Source: Cercis canadensis (lineage: Eukaryota; Streptophyta; Magnoliopsida; Fabales; Fabaceae). From it: a stretch of 64,000 nucleotides of DNA. Positions 24,501 through 37,009 of the stretch are shown piece after piece. Both the position numbers and the translations under genes were made by a program. Below the pieces are notes generated by a model, which ran no database searches, had not been told where the DNA came from, and saw nothing but the letters and a program-made list of their open reading frames with translations. Positions within the stretch are counted from its first letter, which is position 1. Each line of letters begins with the position of its first letter. Location: NCBI GenBank assembly GCA_003255065.1, contig QAOA01002596.1:1234786-1298785 (forward strand). Reading direction: 5' to 3'.

Positions 24501-27500
24501 GGGCGGGCAGGGATGAGGAAGGAGGAGAGAGGATAAGGAACCTCCCATAGACATGCACAAAAGGAGATTTATAAATTAAGTAAATGAATCGACACAGCAA
24601 ACATGCAGAGTAAAGAAATATCATATTTCTATTTCAAATTTTCAATGCAAGCGAATACTCCAATAAAGAATCCTTAGACTTGAATAAATCTAGTAACCAG
24701 GAAAATTCCAAAGAATTGTGTATGGTCTGTCTATAACTCATCTAATATGCTCAATGGTCCCAAATATTGGCGGAAAATAATTAAAAATTACTTTTGTTTC
24801 TGCATTCTGTCATGCCATAGAAATTCCTAAAATTAACTCCTACACCAGGTTATGTATTTAATATTGTGCCATCTGTATAATATAGCTCTATGACCTGCCA
24901 AGGAATGGAAATATAGTCTCTACAAACCTTCAGTTCAGGTTTTTTCAAAGTCTTGATCACAAATCTGTCATCTTGGGAAAGATAGAAGATACTGCCACTT
25001 TTTCCAGGAGAAGAAAGCTCCCTTAGACCACAATCACCACAAATGGACATCATGTACTCTGCAGCATCTAAGTTGAACATCTCTCTCAAATTCCTGAAAA
25101 TATATTCTGGTGTAATTATGCCAAAAAAATAAGAAAGGAAAAATCTAAAAATCTACATGTCCATAACTGGAGGAGCATGAATCATTCATATGCATGAGAG
25201 AAAACTACTTTCTACATGCCTAAGTATAGACCAGCATCAAATGCCCAGTGACCTCAAACACATAGCAGTCGGTAGTCCCTGGCCACATGCTTGCAGATTC
25301 ACCAGTTCAGGTATTTCTCACTTTCTTTAGAATTTTTTTTTTTTTTGGAAAAAAGGTATCTATTTTCTCAAAACTCGATTCTTCTCCAATGTCCAATAAT
25401 TTATAGAAGTGGTCACCCTTCAACCAAAAGGTGGTCCACAACCAGACTTAAATATCACTTGGAAGCTACTTCAGTAGATTATGCCATTTGTTATGTGAAT
25501 TAAACCCAAATAGAAAAGTTTATGAGGAGATAATCCTTTCACTCCTTATGACTTTGGAACAAATTGGTCAAACTGTAGCCATGAAGAAAAGATTCCAATA
25601 CATGGTGCTCATGATATAGCTCTTCAACTAGGAAATCACAACAAAGTTTGGATTAAGTCAATAAATACCTGAAGACCATTGGACAATAATCTTTCCAGTA
25701 GAAGTCTATAGAACAATGAGGAGGCGTAAACTGTGAACCCTCTCTGGGAAAGTACATCCTTATTCTAGCTCGATCTCCAAAATCAGATGACCGAACTTCA
25801 CGTGCAGGCACTGGTGTAATCTTGCCAACAGTATACCTGAAAACCTACATTTGTTCAACTATTGACTTCACAATACACATAATGCCATATGAAATAAAGC
25901 ATTTTAACTATCATCTGCTACACATAGACAAATGCTTTTTCTTTCCATTTTGATCATAATCTTGAACTGATAAAAAAATTGTTTTCAAAATGTAGTTTTT
26001 TTTTCCTTTATTGAATTTTTTAACTGTTTTAGTCAAAAATACCTACTTACAAACAAAAAACAGAAACTATACAAGAAAACAGAAAACACTTTCAAATGCC
26101 CAATGAGGTGCAGAGATTCAGAAGCAAACCACACAATCAGGGGCACTTGATCCCCTGATTGCTGCTGTCCAAAAGTTATGGTCACTGTATGAAATTTATT
26201 AGTAAAAAATATGGAAAGCAATACTACTAAACATCTACTCAAGCTTACTCACACAGTTGCATTTATCACCATTGTCATTTACAAAGATGATTTAAGTAAT
26301 TATCTGTGTCTGACAGAGAACTGTGCACTAAATAGAATACCTTCTGCTTTATGTTTTTCAATGATGACCGAAAAACCTAAGACAGCCCTTTAAATAGGCA
26401 TTCTATCACCTATATCAAACACCATCAGCTGTATTTTCCTTTCAGATAACTATACACGAAGCCTAAGTATTTGAGTTGACTAAACTGAGACAAACCAGAA
26501 AAAACATATGGCATTATGCATTTATAGCAATCAATTCATATCTTTAATTTGAAAGAAATCAGTAAGTAGGTAATCATACACTCTAATAAACTCTATTTTT
26601 ACTAGAACCTGTTAGTCAAACAGTTCTCAGCCATTATGTTTACGATTGAAAAACAACTGTTCATGATAACAATAAAAATACCACTTTCTAAAATAAATTA
26701 TAAGGGATCGTTAAAAACAACAGTAAACTAGTTTACCTGATGCCAAGTTGCAAATTTAGCTTCAGATAATAGCTTCGGCGGCCCCTAAAAATGTCCAAAC
26801 ATGAACTTTTCTTTACTTGCTTCACACTAAACTTATTTTGCCATTTGTTTTTGTTTGATGATTCTGGGTGCTTCCTATTTCTCTCCATAATTAGGACTCC
26901 TTGCATATATTCCCTTTCATAAACCAAAGTACTTTTATCCGGTGCCTCAGGTTGACCTTCATCAGAGGTATGGGATAACATGCGTGAGGAATCATGACTT
27001 ATGCCTTCTAGAGCATGATCACGAAGGCTAAAATTTCCATCCAGTGATGAAGTCCTCTGACTCAGAGATATATGACATGAACTTTTTAAGCTACCACTGA
27101 CAGACACCTTTTCAGAAATGCTACGCTTAACTCTAGATTTTCGAGCCCCATTTTCCCCTGAATTCAACAATGGACCACTATCATCACAGCTAAGAGAACG
27201 AGACAATTTCTTTAGAGATGGATGTTTACTACCGGCAGGATAGAATGTCCCTTTTCCATCCTTCAGACCCCTACTCCATGTCCCAATATACAGCCCCCCA
27301 TCTCCAAATCTATAAACTCCAGATCCATGTCTAACCCCATTTAACCAAAAACCATCAAAAATATCATCATTAGTCCACTTCATAACCCCTCTACCCTCTA
27401 TTTTGCCACTCCTCCAATTCCCAATATACATATTTCCATTATTCCAAGAATACCTGCCACTGCCTTCTTGTACTCCTTCCTTCCATAAACCTTCATAAAA

Positions 27501-27940
27501 ATCTGAATTGGAATACTCTTTCCGTCCTATCCCATGCTGAGTGTTCATCCTCCAACCCCCACTATAGATGGACCCATCAGATGTCATAAAGGTTCCATGA
27601 CCATGAAGGTAACCCCCACAGAACTCACCCTCATAGCTTGCTCCTGATGGCCAAATAATCAGTCCGTTCCCTGTCATTTTCCCTTCTTCCCAGTCACCTT
27701 CATATACTGTCCCATTTGACCATGTATACTTTCCCTTGCCATGGGGCAGTATGCCCTTGATCTTACCAATGTAGACATCCCCATTCGAGAAGGACTTCCC
27801 ATCAAGCCTGCAGTATACAAGAAACAGTAAAATCAGAACACATGCTACTGATAAACACACTCAAAACAAAATAAACATACAGTACATAAGAGGGAAGGGG
27901 TAAGGACATATTTTGGATATTACCTTCCACCGTCCTCCAT
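21513..27940 (-). CDS. PIP5K: Phosphatidylinositol 4-phosphate 5-kinase with MORN repeats
   Basis: Nine coding exons join in frame to 764 residues: 27940-27924, 27807-26737, 25836-25669, 25093-24928, 23935-23825, 23698-23511, 22494-22373, 22175-22007, 21795-21513. Residues about 10-200 hold seven or eight MORN repeats (YEGDW, YEGEF, YIGNW). A Ser-rich linker follows, then the lipid kinase domain from about 365. That domain shows a Gly loop (GKSGSIF), the ATP Lys (FVIKTL), [12 protein letters not shown], the catalytic IDYSLL and IIDILQDYN. The enzyme makes PtdIns(4,5)P2 at membranes. The start is the first ATG after an in-frame TAG, and its six-residue N-terminus (MEDGGR) resembles the short-N-terminus PIP5K7/8 group by memory. 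The frame that begins inside intron 1 at 27860 is false there. A leader intron is inferred (see the separate entry). Confidence 0.93.
23757..23833 (-). repeat. Tandem 40-base duplication carrying a second splice donor
   Basis: The 37 bases at 23757-23793 recur at 23797-23833 with one mismatch. The second copy spans the end of PIP5K coding exon 5 and its donor (GTATCAT on the minus strand, intron starting at 23824). The first copy repeats the same exon end and donor 40 bases further into the intron. Confidence 0.85.
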
Positions 27941-29990
27941 GACCAGCAGGCTTTCTCTGATCTAGCTAATTAGGGTAACTCCTGGAAGTACCATTTGCTT
28001 CTAAATGTAAAACATGTAATTCACTAACATGATAGGTAAATCCATCTTCCCCTTGACCAGCTAATGACATTATTGTGCCCAGTTGTAGAGCCCTAACACA
28101 GAACACAACTATCATAATGAGTATCTCAAAAATACAGCAGAAAAAAAAGTCACAGTACCTTTAACATGCTTCCTTTTACTAAAGAATGATTTTCTAGAAT
28201 CTTTCCACAACATACAACAAAAATTCATCCACAGAGGAGAGGTTGTGAATTTAAATGCAGTCAATTGGAGTATGGGAACTTCCATGCCTTGTTTGGAAAG
28301 GGAACTTCTCCCATTGCTGGCAGCCTGGCACAGCGGGAGTGAAGGTGGCTAATAATGTGTATTGAAGGTATAGACTTGAAAGTTTCTTCTAACAAATTAA
28401 AGATGATTACGAAGCAGTATATACAATAGGAAGGAAAGTACAAAGTCATATTCTGGCTAGATAGAACTATCTGGCCAGTATGTATCATCACAAGACACTA
28501 AAGAGAGAAGGAGAGATTACATACTTTGGTTCTTTATTCTCATATAACTTTGTATGTATGATATTCTTCTTCTTCATAGAGTTTATTCATCTGTTTATAA
28601 ATACTTGACTACGGTAGAATGTGGAGTCCCCTGCTCATGACCCCAAATCTCAATGTCAAGGTCTCAGTCCCCAACTTTATTCTATGACAAGAGGTTTGAA
28701 GGTGGAGGGATCGACTTGGAGGTAGGCAAGCTACGTTTCATTTGTAGTCACCTCCTTGATTACTGCATTTAGCTTAATTTCATAAATAAATGCTAGTGTA
28801 GATCAACATTAATAACTCAATCTAAAGTTTTCTATCTTTGACGCAACGACAAAGGTGGATGTGCTCTCATTCACATGAGCACAAATACTAACCCAAAAAC
28901 TTTTCTTTTTTTTTTTTTTTTGGTACTTTGGCTACAACTCTTGGATCGAACACGGAACCCAAAAGTCCTAAGGACGACCTCAATACCAGTACCACTCAGC
29001 CACAGGCCATTTGGTAACCCAAAAACTTTCTATAACAGAATGAATACTAGATTAACACAAGCACTGTCAGTTCATCAGTGAAAACCTTCAAAAAGTTACA
29101 CGTGAAACAACATGCCCATTCTAATTAGAGCTGTAATAAGCCATGAACCTTGCTCTATACTTTGTCAAAGGAACAAACTTTACCATCCCAACTCAGAAAA
29201 GGCGGCCCAAATTCGTCTACCCATCAAGAAATTTGCATCACCCAATACCATATAATTATGAATTGACAAAAAGAAAAGGACAAACCATATATAGATGCTT
29301 CATGAGTATAGACATATATATGTATTCAGTTTATATTCATTTGAAAATGAATGACCATATTGAGTTCATTCAGCCTTATGAAGAAAATCAAAATAATCAA
29401 AACCCAAGTCCAGAAACATAATATTACAATCCCAGAAATAGGGAAATAGAAATAAAAATCCAATCTTTTCCAATAGAATGAAAAGCATACTACAGAACTT
29501 AGTTGAGATATGATAATAATGATTCAAACCCATTTGCATTCTACAATTTTTCGTTATCCATAAACCAATAAAACAAATGAACTGTACTTGCAGATACAGT
29601 AATGAATCCAAAATGTTACAATTGGCAATGAAACTCAGACACTATTGAAATTCAGTGTACAAAAAGGGAAAAGAAAGAAACTTTGAACTTACCTTGGATA
29701 TTGAAGATCAATTATCTGAAGCAAAAACCAAAGCAAGAAGAATTCCCCAAGAATCCAAGCTTCAAGCAAACAGGAAATAAACCCTTAAAATTTTTGAGAC
29801 AAGAGCACACGAATCTCTAACTGCTTTTATCCATTATCCAGCCGATAACTGCCCCACCATCCCAAAAAAAAAGTTATTCTAAAGAATTAAAAAAAAAGTT
29901 CCAACCGATCATGCCTCCAGATACTATGCTTAAATTGACACCTCATCCTCACATACACACAATCTCTTTTTTCTCTCTTCTCTTTCTCTC
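27941..29990 (-). other. Inferred 5' leader exons and leader intron of PIP5K
   Basis: A strong donor (CCAAG|gtaagtt on the minus strand, exon ending at 29693) and a plausible acceptor (tctgtgttag|GGCTC, exon starting at 28092) suggest a first non-coding exon of about 29990-29693, an intron of about 1.6 kb, and a second exon that continues into the ATG at 27940. The intron carries the SINE at 28904-29014. Nothing else in it is coding. A transcript would be needed to confirm this. Confidence 0.5.
28904..29014 (-). mobile_element. Short tRNA-related SINE
   Basis: On the minus strand the unit begins CCAAATGGCCTGTGG and contains an A-box-like TGGCTGAGTGG (28992-29002) and a B-box-like GTGTTCGATCC (28943-28953). 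It ends in a poly(A) tail of about 18 bases. It is flanked by a perfect 15-base duplication, taacccaaaaacttt, at 28889-28903 and 29015-29029. An RNA polymerase III promoter, A-tail and target duplication together define a SINE. The body of only about 94 bases is little more than the tRNA-like head. It lies in sense orientation in the inferred leader intron of the PIP5K gene. Confidence 0.85.
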
Positions 29991-30148
29991 TGTAAGTGTG
30001 TAAATTGAACTGTGAAATGGACTTGGCTTCTTCCTCTGTGTTCCCTCTTTTTACTGTAAGTTTGGTTGCTCATGCACCTAATGGACCAGGGGTCCATTTT
30101 CACCCACCTGAAAAGGCAACGGCATCGTTTACTGTTTGGAATGTGGGA

Positions 30149-30418
30149 CACGTGTCAAAGAATCCTCACTGGACCCACCTCCTGTGATAGATGACAGAGC
30201 ACCATAGTTATACTTGTTACGTAGTGCATAAACTATCTGTCACGGAAAGAATAAAGTAGACCGCGGAAGCTGATCCTGGCGGCGATTCTCTGCTCCCGAA
30301 CCTACGGCCCACGGGTTGAACGCTTTTTCTTTGATGTGCCACTATTGGCTGCTATCTAGAGTTGTTAAAAATTTTAGGTCCCATTGAAAAAAAAAAAATT
30401 GGGTCACGTGCTCACGTG
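30149..30418. promoter_or_regulatory. G-box cluster upstream of PIP5K
   Basis: Three perfect CACGTG words lie at 30149-30154, 30405-30410 and 30413-30418, the last two only two bases apart (tcacgtgctcacgtgcc). They are about 160-430 bases upstream of the inferred PIP5K transcript start. Such ACGT-core palindromes are bound by bZIP and bHLH factors in ABA and light responses. The link to this gene is inferred from position. Confidence 0.5.
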
Positions 30419-30419
30419 C

Positions 30420-31700
30420 CGGATAGCAGCTAAAGTTTACGAGTACGGCCATGGCTGAATTTGCACAGTCCGATTTATGCTGAGGTTCCGGCTAAGACAT
30501 CCACACCGTTGGTTAGTCATGTTTTGAACTGCTTCAACCTTCAACTACTATAGAATTTTTTTACCAAAAAAAAAACACTATAAAATTTGATCAAGTGATG
30601 TTATTCCTTTATCCTCTAGATACTTCTAATAAATGTTTTGATTTAAGAATTCTTAACTTTTAGATCACATCTTTTTTAAAAAATTATTTTTAATGACACT
30701 TACTAAAAAATATATATTTAAATGTGACATTAGAAAAAAAAATTTCTAAAATATAATATGTTAATATAAGAGTGCACGCTTAAGATCGTCTTGAAAAAAA
30801 CTTAATTTAAGTACCTACAAATTAACCTAAAAATATACTAATGATTATACCAAAAAAAAACTACCGATTACTATTACAATTGACTACTTAATTTTTTTTT
30901 TTCCTCGGTTCAAATTCTACTATCTCATTGAGTGTGACATTAGACACCGCATCACTCTTTCTAGTATTCTCTTAAATGATTTTTTTTTTTTTTTTTTTAA
31001 TTTTCGTTTTGCTGAGTGTGAAAATGGGTTTGTTTTGCTTGTTTGAACGTTGAAGAGAGAAAAAAAAAAATAAGAATAGAAAATTGGGCAAGTAACTTTG
31101 AAGGGAGAATGGAGTGATGAAGAGAGATTCTTGGCCAAAGAGGGAGGGAGAAGGTGGGGCTGGCACCAAGGCCTGCCAAAAATTTGGTATAATTCATGTG
31201 GCACTTCTGAATATCTTTAATAACATGAATTAATTATTGATTAACCAATTAGAAGGAAAAAAACAAAGTGCATAATCAGATGCCTTTTACACCTAATATT
31301 GTCTCTATTAATTCATTGCTTTCTGATTCAGAAAGTTGCATGCACACTTTCTTTATCATATGCTGATTAGATGCAAAGTAACTAAACATATTTCTAAATC
31401 TATAATTGAATTTTTTAGCAGAGTAACCATAATTTATTACAATCACAAAACCACTGCGTTGAATAACGATAAGAACACTTTCATCAGCTTGTATGAAATG
31501 GAATTTATTGATATCGACACATTATTCTACACTTTCTTTTGTCTATTTTAGAATAAAAAAAAAATCAATAGCACCTGATGTTGTTGAAGATGCATAAATT
31601 ACAAATTTGGAACCCAATACTGATATTTTTAGAAGAATCACATGTGAAAAACACACAGAATGATATTTTTTAACTAAATAATGAATAAAGAAAACTAAGT
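30420..31700. other. Intergenic region between PIP5K and ALKBH genes
   Basis: AT-rich DNA with A/T homopolymers. The overlapping minus-strand frames at 30920-31204 come from a low-complexity pyrimidine/A stretch and carry no domain. No RNA gene was recognised. Confidence 0.5.
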
Positions 31701-31708
31701 TCAACGAC

Positions 31709-34566
31709 TCATTGCCTGCGTCCGCTAAAGCTGTCACTACGAGGAGGAAATTTATGTTCATCTTGTACAGGAAAAGAGTGCCTTCTTCTCTTCCTCATAG
31801 AATCAGATTCAACAGCATAATGCTTCTGATGTTGGACTCTTGAGTGGTGAGATTCGACATGCCGAATCATTGGCTTGTTTAGACGTGTATAGATAAGTGG
31901 CTTAATCCCTGCTAGTTCAGGATCAGGCCAAAACTCATATGGTAATTTACTATCATCCATTTTCCTGAAGGTGATTGAGATCCTGCAAAAATCAATTAGT
32001 TAAGAAAACAATACACTGAATAACAAAAAGAATTTCAAGTGTATAGCCATCCAACAAATCAAGAGGCACCTTTTGGTTGGGACTGATGGAACACAATGTT
32101 TAGCAATGTCAGCTCCATTACCATTCAAAACCAGCACTGATCTGCATAATTAGAATCATAATTAGAATGTCTAGATGACAAGTGAATTAGCAAAAACAGG
32201 TCAAGAAGAAGCTTTACCCCACGGGCAAAGGAATAGAAACAGGCCCTGAGAACTCTCCAGCACCAACAACTTGTAGTTCTGAACCAAATAAAATATCACA
32301 TTCTGATAATAATGAAACGGTACAAAATGGCCTCACAAAATCATGGTGGTCAATATGAGGAGGAATGCAATCCCCTGATTCATATATGTTCACAATGCAA
32401 CTATTAGGGATGCATGTTGAAGGTAGTATATTCCACTTAACCATCCTCTTTATTATTTGCTTGAACAAATATGGTAGCGGATCAACTTGTTCATCTCTCA
32501 GTATACCAGGAGGGTTGCCATATTTGTCCTGTAAGATTTTACATAATGAAATGAGTTAAAAAAAACATCAAATACACTCCTAGAATTCAAGCTAAATAAG
32601 GGTTAATGAAAATTACATTATACCTTCGCATAATTGTAACAGCAGCCAAATTGTATTGTCACACGTCCTTTACCACGCATCCACTTCTTAGGTTCTGAAA
32701 ATGTACGTTCTGCAAACAGAAACACAAATGATGTATCTATGAGAAATCAAATGGACACATCATCTTCTTGCTCCAGAAAGTGATTGAATCGAATATTTTT
32801 GTTACATTAAACTCATTCTTTTATGATGCAAGGTAGATGTCAACAGCTGAAACTGAACAATATGGTTAGTTCAAACACCATATGCATCCCATGCAATTTA
32901 TTGGACCCAAATCTCTCTTTTTCACTGGTTAAGAGTTGCTACTTTGCTGGTTAGAGATTTATGCCAAATGATATTATCACTCTTAATAACATTTATTGGC
33001 AAGCCATTGTAATACTATTGAGCAGAACATGTATAATGTAATTTGCAAGATTTTCAGGCCATAGGGATTTAGAACCAGTCAATTTGCAAGGTTAGAAAAA
33101 CCACAATGCTAATGTAAAGCAAGGAAGAATAAAATTCAGTGCTATGAATATCATGGGCTTCCTAAACATTCTCCCTCTTCTGTTTCTTTAGTTTGTCTCA
33201 CTTCTCAGTGCAAGTAATCAAGCATAAGCATATGAACATTAATGCTGTATAAAATTAAATCCATATTTCAATCATCACAACAAATAAAGTATTATGAGTC
33301 TCCAAATGGTACTTTTCAAGATTAGGTTCTGATTTTAGCACCATAGCAACCATGAACTCAAATGCAACTACATAAATCTAAAATATGATAAATGTGTCTA
33401 GGGTTCATAACTGAGTAAATCAAAAGTTGGATTTGGAATCACTAAACAAAAGGACGAAGAAAAATTCTCCACATATACCTCTAAGCTTCCCTTCTCTCCC
33501 CATCCTTTGCAATTGGTAGACAAAATCAATAATTTTCTGCTGCTCCTCAAAATTAAAAACCCGATTGTGAAGTTCAAGCCCTTGGAGCACATTAACCTCC
33601 CTCCCATTTATCATTTCAATGTGTTTAAAGTCCTTTTCTCTGAGAACTTGTAAATACCTTATATGCTCCATTTGTTCCACTGATAACCCACTTTCAACTG
33701 AAGAACCTCCACCCAATCCATCATCTAACAACAAGTCAAAATCATACTCTTTGGGGCTATCAAAATCTCTTGGTGAATAAGGAAAATAATCAGCGTGTCT
33801 ATGACGCTTCACAGATTCATGCCTTTGGGAACTGTTCCATTGTCTTCCAACCCTTCTAGTGAAGGATGCTGAAGCATAACCATCATCCCTATATGAAGTT
33901 TCATGCACCTTTCCTACATTTAGAAGCACAAATTAATAGCTAAAAAGAAAATAAATAAAGAACCCAAGTGTTCTGTGTGGAAAAGTCAGAGTCAACTTAA
34001 AAATTCAAGATGTTCATATAGATGAAAGCTCCAACAAGCCCAAAACGGAAAAGCTAAACTTAGTAACAAACAAATGGATTTGCCTCAGAACTGATATCTA
34101 AAAAATTTAGTAACAAAGTAGAATATAGAGGACATTATATATATTATTAAGATTAATGTCAGAAAAGCTAAAAAGAAAGACAGCAACTTGTTCCTGGGTG
34201 GGAGAGGAAGAAGGAAATCGAATAATCAAAGAATAATTTCAATTAAATCCCCAAAAGAAAATATTTTTTTAATTGAAAAAGCAAAAAAAAAGCTATACGT
34301 TGTTATAAAAATTGACATTTCACAACCACCCAAATTTGCCTACTCCTCTGGGTGCTAGAATCGTAACTATTACAGTAAAAAAAAACGAAAGGAAAACAAA
34401 GAAAGAACAGAGTTTTCTTACTTTTAAGAAGACTTGTAATTCGAGATTCGATAAGAAGCTCACAGTGCTCACAGAAGCCTTGTGAGAGAACCTCCAATAA
34501 CTCCTTTCTATTCAATGACCTTAGCAGCTCCTTGTATGACCCATCTCCGGCGACTTCTCGGGTCAT
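31709..34566 (-). CDS. ALKBH9: AlkB-like 2-oxoglutarate/Fe(II) RNA demethylase, ALKBH9/10 type
   Basis: Six exons (34566-34422, 33913-33479, 32709-32624, 32528-32218, 32141-32070, 31982-31709) join in frame to 440 residues. The AlkB fold spans about residues 160-360. The iron ligands are visible as His280 and Asp282 in PPHIDHHDFVRPFCTV and His341 in ADIAKHC. The 2-oxoglutarate-binding R-x5-R is RISITFR (350-356). All catalytic residues are present, so activity is likely. Plant relatives ALKBH9B and ALKBH10B remove N6-methyladenosine from RNA. The N-terminal 150 residues are polar and low in similarity. The C-terminal tail is basic and Ser-rich (MRKRRRHSFPVQ), possibly a nuclear or RNA-contact segment. 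The protein is shorter than ALKBH9B (about 500 residues). Whether it is 9- or 10-type was not resolved. Confidence 0.88.
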
Positions 34567-35441
34567 TGCACCTTCGTTCAGAGCTCAAATTTAAGAATTG
34601 TTAGCAAGGGAGGGTGCAGTGGACAGGGGTTGACTGGGTTGAAGACTTGGGGATCACGAAGCCAAAAAGTGGTTTTTTTCAGAAAGCACTACAAATTTAA
34701 AAGACGCCAGTGTGCTCTACAAATTCTATGTGGCAGAGCGCATACAAAGGAAGGGACAAAGGTATTGGAACAAGGAAATCCTTACAAATTTCATGTTGCC
34801 AGCTTATATTATTGAATTGAAGGAAATTTTATTTTTAAAAGCTTATATATTGACTTGGTGAAGACTTGGGGAGCGCGAAGTCAAGAAGCAGAAAAAGCAA
34901 TATTCTTAAAAGATTCCAACCAAAGTACTAAGCAATACTCTTGGGTTAGAAGGAGTTGAAGACCAACTATAACAAGGTATCCAACTCATATAGGCATTAT
35001 ACTGTTTTTAGCGCTTTTTTTTTTTTTCTTGTAACGAAATTATGCTTGGTCTCACAAACAAGGAAACATGATGCCATGGTTAAATAAGAAATTTACAAAG
35101 TCCTACTCCCTATTTGGCTTGGTTTTGAGTATCACAAATTGATTAGAGTTCTACTTAAATAAATACACAACCCGTTAAAATTATTGCAAAAGTAATGTTT
35201 GAATTTTTTTATTGGTAAATAATGTTCAAAAATTTAATTTCACAAAAGTATTTTAGAAAATATTTATAAAAGCTTTTTAATTACTAAAGAATGTCAACAT
35301 AAACATTAATGTGAATTATCAGAATTACAACAAATAGGCTTGTATTTTTACTAATTTTTTCTTTGAAAAAAAATTAAGGTTCTTTTAGATAATTTAAACA
35401 ATTTTGAACACTAGCTAACATTACTCCTTACAAGAGAAAGT
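34567..35441. other. Intergenic DNA with a 45-base direct repeat
   Basis: This is the likely promoter side of the ALKBH gene. A segment near 34629 (ttgaagacttgggga, acgaagccaa) recurs near 34851 (gtgaagacttgggga, gcgaagtcaa). No gene is seen. Confidence 0.5.
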
Positions 35442-35450
35442 TAATTTCTA

Positions 35451-36001
35451 GGCTTAATTGCAATTTTGGTCCCCTTATTTTAACCACTTGAACGTTTTTG
35501 TCTCCCTTCTTTAAAAATGAACTATTGAGTCCCTCTATATTCATAAAATGTACAATTTTAGTCCATTTATCTTTAAGTCAAAATTCCTAGGTTTATTTCA
35601 AGGTGTAAAATTCTTTGATTCATAATCCCACCGTTCAGATTGAAGGGCTACATCTTATGAACCTCCTCACTAAATTTTAGCTCGATCTAACGGTGAGACT
35701 CAGCCCAAAATACCAAAATCATAATTTTTCATCTAACCACAAAATTTAGACTTTTTCACCGTTAGATCGAGCTGAAATTTAATTGTGAGATTCACAAGAC
35801 GTAGTTCTTCAATCTGAACGGTGGGATTATAAATCAGAGAACTTTACATCTTGAAATAAACTTAAGAATTTTGACTTAAAGATAAATGGACTAAATTTGT
35901 ACATTTTATGAATATAGAAGGACTCAATAGTTCATTTTTAAAGAAGGGAGACCAAAACGTTCAAGTGGTTAAAATAGGGAGACCAAAATTGCAATTAAGC
36001 C
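35451..36001. mobile_element. Mutator-like foldback transposon with near-complete inverted arms
   Basis: The 551-base unit starts ggcttaattgcaattttgg and ends in its inverse, ccaaaattgcaattaagcc. The two arms are close to perfect inverted copies over about 250 bases each, so the whole element would fold into one long hairpin. It is flanked by a perfect 9-base target duplication, taatttcta, at 35442-35450 and 36002-36010, which marks it as Mutator-type. It has no transposase frame. The high identity between arms suggests a fairly recent insertion or arm homogenisation. Confidence 0.9.
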
Positions 36002-36119
36002 TAATTTCTATTTAGATTCCTAGTCCAAGTTGATTTAGGCTAGGCTATAGTATATAACCTTGTCATTTAGCCGTAACATAGTCATAACCTTGCTATTTAA
36101 CTGTAACAAAGTCATAACC

Positions 36120-37009
36120 ATGCTTTTAGTGAAGGGAAGGATATTAGGAAAAGGATCATATGCCATTGTGTTTCGGGCAGTTTCTGCTGCTCCACAGAGA
36201 GGCTATGGTGATACTTTGGTTGTGAATACCACTTCATTCCTATCTTGCGCAGTTTCATTACCAAAAGAGGAAAATATCCTAAAATTTTTATGCAATTGTC
36301 CTGAGATTGTCCAGTGTTTTGGGAGTCAGTAGAGCAGGGTGTTTATGTCCATAATATTTTATTGGAGTATGCCCCTTATGGTACTCTTGCATATCTGATC
36401 AAGAAAGGGAGATTTCTTAAGAGCCAAGTTAAAGCCTACACATGCATGCTTCTGCAAGGCCTTTCTTGCATTCACCGCAAGGGTTTCGTTCATTGTGATC
36501 TTAAACCCGAGAATGTTCTTGTCTTTCCTCCTTCATCTCAACACCATGATGGGATTGAAACTGCAAATTATCAGCTCAAGATTGTCGACTTTGAACTGTC
36601 TAAGACTATAGAAGAGAAGTTGAATTTCGACGCCCGTTTTTGGAGGTTTAGGTTTAGAGGGACTCCGTTTTACATGTCACCCGAATCAATAGCCATTGGT
36701 GAGATTGAACCAACATTGGACATATGGTCTATTGGGTGCATTGTTATTGAGATGATCACTGGTTTACCTCTATGGTCAAACTTGGAGCTACATTCTGCGA
36801 AAGATTTAATGTATATGCTTGCCTCTAAGAAACAAGCACCCTACATACCTAATGAATCACTGAGCCAAGACTGTAGGGATTTCTTGAGCAAATATTTCAC
36901 TACAAATTCTAGTATGAGATGGACTGCTGATATGTTGCAAGACCACCATTTTCTTTTTTCTCCTATGCCTCAAGAGGTTTCTTTCAAAACTAATTGGTCT
37001 ATATTTTAG
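36120..37009 (+). pseudogene. Broken MAPKKK-like protein kinase
   Basis: The first part, from ATG 36120, carries a Gly loop (GRILGKGSYAIVF) and ends at a TAG just after IVQCFGSQ (near 36328). The kinase continues in the next frame to 37009 with LLEYAPYGTL, the catalytic loop HCDLKPENV, GTPFYMSPE and DIWSIGCIVIEM. One indel near 36320 therefore splits it. Two catalytic positions are also altered: the VAVK-type lysine region reads LVVNTT, and DFG reads DFE. The family looks like plant MAPKKK17/18-type single-domain kinases, intronless as here. It is probably a decayed gene. A sequencing slip could explain the frameshift but not the two lost residues. It lies 110 bases right of the foldback transposon. 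Confidence 0.8.

Noticed and set aside
30880..30930. Possible SINE B-box (ggttcaaattct) near a poly(T) run
   Set aside because: No matching A-box at the right distance and no flanking target duplication were found.
30920..31204. Three overlapping minus-strand frames
   Set aside because: They come from homopurine and poly(A) sequence, have no domain and no conserved start.
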